Shown here piece after piece: positions 56,835-64,000 of a stretch of 64,000 nucleotides of DNA. The stretch's first letter is position 1. Every line of letters starts with the position of its first letter. The stretch comes from an uncultured Flavobacteriales bacterium (GTDB lineage Bacteria; Bacteroidota; Bacteroidia; Flavobacteriales_D; Sanyastnellaceae), in contig CALJKR010000064.1 of the NCBI GenBank assembly GCA_937974555.1, positions 1 through 64,000 on the forward strand. The letters run 5' to 3'. Below the pieces are notes generated by a model. That model made no database searches and had not been told where the DNA came from. It worked only from the letters and a program-made list of their open reading frames with translations. The position numbers and the translations under genes were made by a program.

Positions 56835-59800
56835 ATGTCTATGCGATTTAAAATTTTACTTTTTTCATTATTATTCTGCGTTTGCGGCGATCTCAATGCA
56901 CAAATTTCAATATCGGGTTTATCCGCGTTGTCGGCCAATCCGGGTGATGTAATAACCGTTTCCGGATCAGGCTTTGGCAGCACTACTGCTGCAAATGCTG
57001 TTTTTTTTGGTGGAGTAAAGGCGGTGGTCAATTCTGCATCTTCAAATTCGCTGTCTGTGACTGTCCCAACCGGGGTGAGCTATGGTCCGGTATCTGTGAT
57101 CAACCTTTCCGCTCAAACCCAAGCCATATCCACTGTGTTTTTTACTCCAGTATTCACCCCAAGCAAGGGTTCTGTTTGGACATTGAATGATTTTGATCCC
57201 TTGGTAGCACCGGGTGCGATCAATGGATTGTTTTTGGAGTATTTTGATGTGGATGGAGACGGTAAGGTGGATATATTGGAGTCACAAACCAATCCAGGTG
57301 GTTTCAGAATCAAGCGCAATGTTTCGGTTCCAGGCACCCTGAATACATCTTCATTTTCCAATGGAACGTTGATTACCATTGGACAAACCTATTTGGAGTC
57401 TGTGACCAAAGCGGATATGAACAACGACGGTAAATTGGATGTCATCGTGGCCGGATCTGCTGGAGGTACGGGTAGTACCTTGACTGGAACCATTTCCATT
57501 TATATCAACAATTCGACATCAGGGAATATCAGCTTTGCAGCGCCCATTACCAAGACATACAACATGCGAGTGGGCTCTACCTGCGCAGGAAGGGCAGGAG
57601 CAATCAAGTGTGTGGATTTGGATCGAAATGGATGGCCAGACGTGGTCTTGGCCAATAGCAATTACAGTTATGGGGGAACCAACAATGGATCATGCACCGT
57701 GACCTTACTGGGTGCTGTATTCTCCAACACCAATGGGGTTTTGGGTAGTCAACAGAACATCGTTGTTTCAGGATACAGTTCAAGCACGAGTCGTATTACT
57801 CAATTGGACTGCGCGGATTTGAATAATGATGGAAAGTTGGATTTGATATTTGGTGTTCGATCAAGAACATATGTTTTAAAGAACACTTCGATTCCCAACG
57901 ACTTAACCTCAAGTTCTTTTGTTTTAGTTAATTCATCCTTGGCCAATGGTGATCGCATGATTTTGGTAGGCGATTTTAATTTGGATGGGAAAATAGATTT
58001 GGGCGTGGCCGGAAGGTCCAGTTCTACAACCCTGCGTTTGTATAGAAATACCTCCACCAACCAAGGGTTTTCATTTGCTACTGCCGTGAGCATTACCATT
58101 GGAGATCGACATGCAACGGTAAACAACAAAGGTGGTGCCGTTGGCGATATCACGGGCGATGGTCGCCCAGAGTTGCTCATTGGCGGAGTTAGTCCAAGTA
58201 TTTTACTGAACAAGATAACCAGCACAACAGCTACTTGGACCACCACCTCTTTTTCGGCATTGTCTGGAATTTCGATGAGTACCAATCTCAATTCCGTGTC
58301 TATTTTGGATTTGGATCATGATGGAAAGAGTGATATCGTGGGAAGATCAGGGACAACAGGAAATGCCTTGGCCATGAGAAGAAGCAATCCAATTCCATCA
58401 GTTGCTGTTGGTTCATTGGCATTGGAATATTGTCCTGGAACACAATTGGATGTTCCTTTCATTACTACTTATTCTGTTAATACAAACAACACCTACACGG
58501 TTCAGTTGAGCAATGCGACGGGCAGTTTTACAAGTCCAATAACCTTAGGGACATTAACCACCAATGCAACAACAGGCAACATTTCTTGCATTATTCCAAG
58601 CAACACTCCTGCAGGTACCGCTTATAAAATCAGGGTCAATGCAAGCAGCCCTGCGGTTACAGGATCTTCCAATAGTGGAAATATTATCATCAATTCCAAT
58701 GTAGCTCCAACAGTTAATATTACCTCATCTCAGAATCTGATTTGTCTTGGAACACAAGTGGTTTATTCCGCCACCGAGCAAAATGGGGGCACAGCACCCA
58801 TTTTTACTTGGCGCAAAAATGGACAAATTGTGGGTAGCAATAGTGCTACTTACACCAATACCAGTCCAGCGAATGGGGATGTTGTGTACGTTCAAATGCA
58901 GGGAAATGCCCAGTGCAGTGTGAATGCCGCTACAAGTAATACCGTTACGCTAACTGGGGTAAATGTGGTTACACCCAGTGTAACCATTTCCAACTCGCAA
59001 ATCACCATTTGTGATTTTACAACTTCAGTAACCTATAATGCTGTAGGCAATAACGGTGGGGCAAATCCGGTTTACCAATGGTTTAAAAACGGAATGGCAG
59101 TTGGACCCAATGCCAGCCAATGGACAGACACTCAACCTCAGCAAGGGGATCAAGTTGAAGTTCAAATGACCTCTTCAGCAAGCTGTGTCTCAAGCCCAAC
59201 AACCATGAGTAATATGCTGACATTACAATACTCAGCAACAACAGTATTGCCTACAGTGACCATTTCTACTTCTCAATCCAATTTGTGCGTGGGTGTTTCA
59301 CAGGTTGTTTTTAATGCCACCTTTACCAATGGTGGAAATTCTCCTACATTTCAATGGAGAAAAAATGGCGTGAATGTCGGAACCAATGCGGCGCAATATG
59401 TATTGAATAATCCAGCAAACAATGATCAAGTGCAGTTGATATTGACCTCCAATGCGGATTGTGCCAATCCTACCAACGTATCTTCTAATATTATTACGCT
59501 GACTACCCAAGGTTTGGTTACCCCTGCAATTGCTGTAACTACTCCTCAAACCACGCTTTGTGGAAGCAGTTTGGGAATACAATATACCGCTGCGTTAACC
59601 AATGGCGGAAGCAACCCTTTGGTGAGTTGGTACAAAAATGGTGCGCTTGTGGTACAAGGAACCAATACCTACAACAACCCCAATCCCAGCAACGGTGATG
59701 TCGTCTATGCTACTTTGGTCTCTAATGCAAGTTGTGTGACCACGACCAATGTTGTTTCAAACAATATCTCAATTGTGGTCAATCCAGTGGTCAATCCATC

Positions 59801-62024
59801 AATTTCCATGTCGTTGACACAAGGAACCAATCCCAAATGCACAGGAGGATTCCAGCAGTTGTCTGTCGTTGTGACCAACGGAGGGAATAGTCCTACGTAT
59901 GCATGGTACAGGAATGGAGTGGTTGTGAATGGTGCGACAACAGCTACCTATGGCAGTGCTGCTTGGGCTGTTGATGATGCAATCTACTGCCAAGTGATTC
60001 CCAACAACAGCTGTCAATCGACCAATGTTTTGTTGACTTCGGAATTTTTGGTGGACGAAAATACCCCGACCGATTTTTATGCGGATGCGGACGGTGATGG
60101 ATTTGGTGATATCAACGTTGTTATTTCAGATTGTGGAGCGCCTATTGGATATGTGGACAATGCCTTGGATTGCGATGACAATGCTTCCAATGTCTATCCT
60201 GGAAATACAGAGGTTTGTGATTGGGTTGATAATGATTGTAACGGAGAGATTGATGAGTTTGTGACGATTACTTTCTATGCAGATTTGGATGGGGATGGTT
60301 ATGGTGATTTAACCAATACCACTGAATCATGCACCCTACCCAATGGGTTTGTTTCGGATGCGTCGGATTGTGACGATTTGGCGGTGACCTATGTAGACAA
60401 TGATAATGATGGATTTGGCGGAACCACTGTGGCGGAATGTGGAAGTTACACGAATGATGATTGTGATGATTCCAATTTCAATGTTTCTCCATTTGGTGTG
60501 GAGACATGCGGAAATGGTATCGATGAAGATTGTAATGGTTTCGATGAAATCTGTATCGTATTGGGTTGTATAGATCCATTGGCGTGCAACTACAATGCAC
60601 AAGCAACACAAGACGATGGTAGTTGCATTCTTCCTCAAATCGAGGTCTGCAACGGTTTAGATGACAATTGTAACGGAACAACCGACGAGGGCCTAGCTGG
60701 AATAGGAACACAGCCTGCACTAACGATAAATACCGCCTTGTATCCCACTTGCTCCACGGGCAATATTGCTTCTGCCAATCTAAACAATGGTGTCAATACT
60801 TCATTGATTGCTGGAAATGGTCCTGACTTGTGGTACAAATTGACTGCGAGTTACAACACTTTGCGAGCGGGATTGTCCGCGGCCATCGGTGACAATTCGC
60901 TTTATCTGTTACATGACCTCGGTACTTGTTTGCAACAAGTGGAAGTGGTGCAATTGGCCAATACAGGTGGCAATCAAACGTTGTTCAGTGACGAATTGAT
61001 TGTTGGGCAAAATTATTACATCTTTTTACATGGTGAGGGCGGAATTTACAATGCAAGCGCTAAAATGTGTTTTAATCATTTTGTGGCTTCAACTTGTGAT
61101 CATACATACAGTAACTATACGGGGATTTACGCTTCGTCTTGCTCAAGTTTCAAGGCGCAATACAAGGCCAACGCGGTGGCTTATGCATTTAATGTTACTG
61201 GAGCCTCACAAAATGGCGCGGGTTTGAATATTACCCCTTGGTCTTATACAACCCCCTCTGCCAGTTCTGTGGTCTCTCGTATCGGAAGAATTTTCCCTTC
61301 GAATCTAACCAGTACTCCCATTGTTTATCAATTGAATGTCCCTGTGGTGTATAGTGTCCCTGATGCCATGGGTAATTTGAATACACTAACTGCCACGGGT
61401 GGTACAAATTGCACGGTCACCATGTCACCGGAATTGACTGTTGCATTGCGAACTTTGGATCGTTGTCCCACGTCCAAGACTTTGAGTAGTTATATTTCTG
61501 TGGATCGCACCATTTGCGCCGCAGAAAAATATGAGTGGGAGTTTACACAAGTATTGCCGGTGGCTCAAGCTGCAATCCGTGTGATGGGTGGATTAAACGC
61601 CAGCACTTTGTTTTTGAACAATGTCCCCGGAATAGCCAATAGCCGAACGTACAATGTTCGTGTTCGTCCCGTTTATTACAATGGCACAAAGGGAGAGTGG
61701 GGAACTGCGCAATGCTTGGTTACCGCTGCTTCTGGAATGGTAGTCCAGCAGAATTCTGATGCTAAGCCGTTGCCATTGAAGTCAACCGGATTTACCGTTT
61801 ATCCCAACCCTGCTTCACAGGATCAAATTCACCTGGTATTTGATGCAGCGCCTGTTTCCAATTCTGAGATTGTGATTTGGGATGCGATTGGGAATTGCGC
61901 GTTAAGATTTAAATCGAACCTAACAAACGCTACTTTTATTGAGATTCCCATAGGGGAATTGGCTGATGGGATATACCTCATCCAATGTGGCGATGTCACC
62001 CAGCGTCTGGTCATTAGCAAATAA
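56835..62024 (+). CDS. giant T9SS-secreted surface protein with propeller, Ig-like and calcium repeats
   Basis: A 1729-residue secreted protein. Order: signal peptide (1-22), IPT/TIG domain (about 24-107), seven FG-GAP/VCBS repeats whose calcium loops start near residues 138, 194, 261, 328, 380, 438 and 492 (for example DVDGDGKVD, DLNNDGKLD), five tandem Ig-like domains (about 621-1077; each has NGG, W-x-K/R-NG and GD/DD), MopE-like calcium segments (about 1080-1285; DADGDGFGD, CDWVDNDCNGEIDEF, GCIDPLACNYNAQATQDDGS), a middle domain, and a type A T9SS sorting domain (about 1650-1729; STGFTVYPNPASQDQ, LADGIYLIQCG). Probably an adhesin or matrix protein. A promoter lies upstream and a terminator follows. 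Confidence 0.9.
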   Translation: MSMRFKILLFSLLFCVCGDLNAQISISGLSALSANPGDVITVSGSGFGSTTAANAVFFGGVKAVVNSASSNSLSVTVPTGVSYGPVSVINLSAQTQAISTVFFTPVFTPSKGSVWTLNDFDPLVAPGAINGLFLEYFDVDGDGKVDILESQTNPGGFRIKRNVSVPGTLNTSSFSNGTLITIGQTYLESVTKADMNNDGKLDVIVAGSAGGTGSTLTGTISIYINNSTSGNISFAAPITKTYNMRVGSTCAGRAGAIKCVDLDRNGWPDVVLANSNYSYGGTNNGSCTVTLLGAVFSNTNGVLGSQQNIVVSGYSSSTSRITQLDCADLNNDGKLDLIFGVRSRTYVLKNTSIPNDLTSSSFVLVNSSLANGDRMILVGDFNLDGKIDLGVAGRSSSTTLRLYRNTSTNQGFSFATAVSITIGDRHATVNNKGGAVGDITGDGRPELLIGGVSPSILLNKITSTTATWTTTSFSALSGISMSTNLNSVSILDLDHDGKSDIVGRSGTTGNALAMRRSNPIPSVAVGSLALEYCPGTQLDVPFITTYSVNTNNTYTVQLSNATGSFTSPITLGTLTTNATTGNISCIIPSNTPAGTAYKIRVNASSPAVTGSSNSGNIIINSNVAPTVNITSSQNLICLGTQVVYSATEQNGGTAPIFTWRKNGQIVGSNSATYTNTSPANGDVVYVQMQGNAQCSVNAATSNTVTLTGVNVVTPSVTISNSQITICDFTTSVTYNAVGNNGGANPVYQWFKNGMAVGPNASQWTDTQPQQGDQVEVQMTSSASCVSSPTTMSNMLTLQYSATTVLPTVTISTSQSNLCVGVSQVVFNATFTNGGNSPTFQWRKNGVNVGTNAAQYVLNNPANNDQVQLILTSNADCANPTNVSSNIITLTTQGLVTPAIAVTTPQTTLCGSSLGIQYTAALTNGGSNPLVSWYKNGALVVQGTNTYNNPNPSNGDVVYATLVSNASCVTTTNVVSNNISIVVNPVVNPSISMSLTQGTNPKCTGGFQQLSVVVTNGGNSPTYAWYRNGVVVNGATTATYGSAAWAVDDAIYCQVIPNNSCQSTNVLLTSEFLVDENTPTDFYADADGDGFGDINVVISDCGAPIGYVDNALDCDDNASNVYPGNTEVCDWVDNDCNGEIDEFVTITFYADLDGDGYGDLTNTTESCTLPNGFVSDASDCDDLAVTYVDNDNDGFGGTTVAECGSYTNDDCDDSNFNVSPFGVETCGNGIDEDCNGFDEICIVLGCIDPLACNYNAQATQDDGSCILPQIEVCNGLDDNCNGTTDEGLAGIGTQPALTINTALYPTCSTGNIASANLNNGVNTSLIAGNGPDLWYKLTASYNTLRAGLSAAIGDNSLYLLHDLGTCLQQVEVVQLANTGGNQTLFSDELIVGQNYYIFLHGEGGIYNASAKMCFNHFVASTCDHTYSNYTGIYASSCSSFKAQYKANAVAYAFNVTGASQNGAGLNITPWSYTTPSASSVVSRIGRIFPSNLTSTPIVYQLNVPVVYSVPDAMGNLNTLTATGGTNCTVTMSPELTVALRTLDRCPTSKTLSSYISVDRTICAAEKYEWEFTQVLPVAQAAIRVMGGLNASTLFLNNVPGIANSRTYNVRVRPVYYNGTKGEWGTAQCLVTAASGMVVQQNSDAKPLPLKSTGFTVYPNPASQDQIHLVFDAAPVSNSEIVIWDAIGNCALRFKSNLTNATFIEIPIGELADGIYLIQCGDVTQRLVISK

Positions 62025-62052
62025 AAAAAAGAGAGACTTAGTCTCTCTTTTT
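62023..62052. terminator. bidirectional intrinsic terminator
   Basis: An A-run, the stem GAGAGACT / AGTCTCTC, and a T-run. It ends the T9SS gene on the plus strand and the convergent outer-membrane-like gene on the minus strand, whose stop codon (62038-62040) lies inside the stem. Confidence 0.85.
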
Positions 62053-62937
62053 TACTTTGGCTCTTTTTATTTTTCCTTCCATCACACCATTTTTTCGGTT
62101 GTGCTTTCCCGGCTTGTCTTTGTCAAATTCTTCCATGGCATTGGGTCTGTTTTCGCATGACTTGGATGGTCGTTTGTCGAGGAAGACAATTTTGAGGGAG
62201 ACCATTACCGGTTGCCACTGTGTATTCAACACCTTCATCGTGGGCCATTTTTCTCTCCATGGAACAACGGTTAGTAGGGGTGTTTCTATTACCCCCAATG
62301 CATAGAATCCTGGAAAGAATTTTTTTCCGACGCCCAATTGGTAATTCAGAGCGCCTTGAAAACGGTAGGGCAATGTTTTGGGCAATGCCAAGTCAACGCC
62401 TTTGGCGTTGGTACGCTGAATGAATTGAAAATCGGCAGCCAATACAGGTCCGTGATGAAGCCATTTTAAATCAGAAAATTGCCACATGTCGATGGCTTTG
62501 GCATCAATGCCAATGGTATGTAAGTTGAACTTGGTTTTTAAATCAGAGGACAGGATGCCGTTGTTTTGCTTACCTGGATATTCGCCATTGAATCTTTCCA
62601 TGCCACGAAGCGCATAATATCGCCCCCCCACTTCCCAATAATCAAAATACTTGAACTTGGTTTTTAACCACACGCGATGTCCATCAATCATCCATCCCGC
62701 TTTGGGCGTTGCGGTTAATTTTCCGTCGTAGACCAAAGATGCCGAATCTTGTCTTGGGCCATTGTACAGCGCAATGTCTTGTCTAAAATTGACAGGCAAC
62801 ATGGCTGTTGATCCCAATGATATCGACCAACCCTTATCCAAAAAGTCGGGTTCCGCGTGCAAGGGTCGATTCTGCCTTTGGGCCAGTGCGGGAATCGCGA
62901 AGCAAAAGAGTACAAAAGAAAAAATCCAATTCTTCAT
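62038..62937 (-). CDS. outer-membrane-barrel-like protein with basic tail
   Basis: A 299-residue exported protein: signal peptide (MKNWIFSFVLFCFAIPALA, cut before QRQ), then alternating strands with Tyr/Trp/Gly (TKFKYFDYWEVGGRYYALRG, GPVLAADFQFIQRTN, FQGALNYQLGVGKKFFPGF), which suggest a small beta-barrel. The last 45 residues are charged (KPGKHNRKNGVMEGKIKRAK). I do not recognise a family. ATG 62937 gives the signal peptide; the TTG at 62955 is unlikely. Its stop is inside the shared terminator. Confidence 0.7.
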   Translation of the reverse strand: MKNWIFSFVLFCFAIPALAQRQNRPLHAEPDFLDKGWSISLGSTAMLPVNFRQDIALYNGPRQDSASLVYDGKLTATPKAGWMIDGHRVWLKTKFKYFDYWEVGGRYYALRGMERFNGEYPGKQNNGILSSDLKTKFNLHTIGIDAKAIDMWQFSDLKWLHHGPVLAADFQFIQRTNAKGVDLALPKTLPYRFQGALNYQLGVGKKFFPGFYALGVIETPLLTVVPWREKWPTMKVLNTQWQPVMVSLKIVFLDKRPSKSCENRPNAMEEFDKDKPGKHNRKNGVMEGKIKRAKVKKRD

Positions 62938-62976
62938 CTTTAGAAATTTTTTCAAAGATGAAAAATTGGAGTCAGT

Positions 62977-64000
62977 TTAAATCAAGGATAATATTTTGTT
63001 TTCCACCGCCTCACTGTTCCAAATTTCTTCGATGTTGGGCATGGATAAAACCTCGTTCATGATTTCATCTTGGCGAATACCATTGGCAAGGGCCTGGTGA
63101 TAAGGGATGTGACTAAAGGTGACTTGAGAATACAAAGGCATCCATTTGTCGGGATGTTTGGCGCTAAACCAACCTTCTATTTTTTTCTGTAGTAAGAAAC
63201 GGGGGTCAGCGGTTAAGTCGCGCATTTCAATGTAGTTTCTCAATGCCAATTCCAAGATTGCATCACCATTGGGTTTGCGCTCTTTGGCGTAGCGGGGCAA
63301 TGCTTCTTCCCAATTCTCTTGGGTTTCATCCAAAATTCTTTCCAGCTCAGAGCAATCTTCAAAACTGGCGTTCATGCCTTGTCCGTAGAAAGGAACAATC
63401 GCATGGGCTGCATCTCCAACCAAGGCTACATCACCGCCTATATTCCAAGGTTCACATTTGACCATCACCAAGCTGGATGTGGGGTGATTGAAATAATCAT
63501 CAATCAATTCCGGCATCAAGGCTTTGGCATCGGGGAAGTAACGATCAAAGAATGCGTGAACGTCCGATTCGGTTTTTATTTTCTCAAAACTAACTTCGCC
63601 TTCAAAGGCCATAAAGAGTGTGCAGGTGAAAGAACCATCGGGGTTGGGCAATCCAATCATCATGAACTCACCACGTGGCCAGATGTGCAAGCAATCTTTT
63701 CGTAATTGGTGTGTTCCATCTGCATTTGCTGGAATTTCCAATTCTTTGTAGCCGTGCTCCAAATATTTTTGCGAATAGTCAAAACGATCCATGCGCATCA
63801 TGCGATTGCGCACCGCGCTGAAGGCGCCATCGGTACCAAACATGCGGTCGTATTGAAATTTGGCTTCGCCATTGGGGGTATTGAATACAACTTGTTTTTT
63901 GTCCAACACCACGTCTTCGCATTTGTGGTCAAAGTACAATTCCACATTGGGGAATTCTGCCGCGCAATTGAGCAAGGTTTGGTTCAATAAACCGCGGGAA
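62977..64000 (-). CDS. kmo: kynurenine 3-monooxygenase, C-terminal part (5' end cut by window)
   Basis: An FAD-dependent aromatic hydroxylase of the kynurenine pathway. The frame is open to the right edge, beginning SRGLLNQTLLNCAAEFP, so the N-terminal FAD-binding part lies outside. Visible: FGTDGAFSAVRNRMM, LHIWPRGEFMMIGLPNPDGS, VALVGDAAHAIVPFYGQGMN (FAD-ribityl site), ASFEDCSELERIL and MPLYSQVTFSHIPYHQALAN, all KMO-like. It would make 3-hydroxykynurenine in tryptophan degradation or NAD synthesis. No other pathway gene is in the window. Confidence 0.9.
   Translation of the reverse strand, partial: SRGLLNQTLLNCAAEFPNVELYFDHKCEDVVLDKKQVVFNTPNGEAKFQYDRMFGTDGAFSAVRNRMMRMDRFDYSQKYLEHGYKELEIPANADGTHQLRKDCLHIWPRGEFMMIGLPNPDGSFTCTLFMAFEGEVSFEKIKTESDVHAFFDRYFPDAKALMPELIDDYFNHPTSSLVMVKCEPWNIGGDVALVGDAAHAIVPFYGQGMNASFEDCSELERILDETQENWEEALPRYAKERKPNGDAILELALRNYIEMRDLTADPRFLLQKKIEGWFSAKHPDKWMPLYSQVTFSHIPYHQALANGIRQDEIMNEVLSMPNIEEIWNSEAVENKILSLI

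Noticed and set aside
1..64000. CRISPR arrays, insertion sequences, prophage, tRNA or rRNA genes
   Set aside because: No direct-repeat arrays, transposase or integrase motifs, terminal inverted repeats, or cloverleaf-like sequences were seen; intergenic gaps are short.

Overview
This 64 kb window is a continuous, gene-dense piece of a Bacteroidota chromosome, most likely an aerobic Flavobacteriales-type bacterium. Evidence: a giant secreted protein with a type IX (Por) C-terminal sorting domain; promoters of the Bacteroidota form (TTG, about 15-17 bases, TAnnTTTG) and almost no Shine-Dalgarno sequences; a split CoxIII/CoxIII/Cox4/SCO/DUF420 respiratory cluster; a bifunctional FtcD; a PHP-type CpsB/YwqE phosphatase; kynurenine 3-monooxygenase. 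I see no phage, insertion sequence, CRISPR array, tRNA or rRNA. Nearly every base is coding and no gene-free stretch exceeds about 210 bases.

Layout. 1-2415: end of a secreted-protein gene, an ExoA-like GT2 glycosyltransferase, and a divergent O-antigen-ligase-like protein. 2412-9986 (minus): an eight-gene, mostly ATGA-coupled operon reading TPR protein, ComA-like protein, rhodanese, DedA, AroE, two Wzx-like flippases, GT4 glycosyltransferase; it combines lipid-carrier/polysaccharide export with shikimate metabolism. 10069-18283 (minus): SanA/ElyC-like protein, cytosolic substrate-binding-like protein, membrane VWA protein, FabG, Crp/Fnr regulator, GT4, and an NHLRC2-like Trx/NHL protein. 18292-21512: thrS-infC-rpmI-rplT with terminator. 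21551-30230: two OmpA/jelly-roll paralogues, hemE, holA, amn, a divergent PD-(D/E)XK protein, ferredoxin, PHP phosphatase, asparaginase, TatD.

30310-43550: mixed housekeeping on both strands (lipoprotein, GT9, thioesterase, HemJ, hydroxyacid dehydrogenase, MgtE, TlpA-like, FtcD, an HTH protein, TadA, SpsF-like, DUF4910, deoxynucleoside kinase, FolK). 43615-56775 (plus): SppA, TrmH-like methylase, DUF2256, then the cytochrome oxidase assembly/subunit cluster (CtaB, two CoxIII, Cox4, two SCO-like proteins, DUF420, a small CAMC membrane protein), OmpA, TolC plus adaptor, TsaB, a Rieske-like lipoprotein without histidine ligands, DUF486, methylmalonyl-CoA epimerase. 56835-62024: the 1729-residue T9SS protein. 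62038-64000 (minus): an outer-membrane-like protein and the C-terminal part of KMO.

The most striking DNA-level pattern is that many genes have the -7 box TAnnTTYG ending only 4-5 bases before the ATG, which predicts leaderless mRNAs. The most striking protein-level patterns are families paired with ligand-less versions of themselves (SCO without copper ligands, Trx fold without cysteines, Rieske fold without histidines), and a DedA-type carrier-lipid transporter embedded in a flippase/glycosyltransferase operon. I did not find a clearly new defence or mobile system. All assignments are from reading the sequence; no database search was run.
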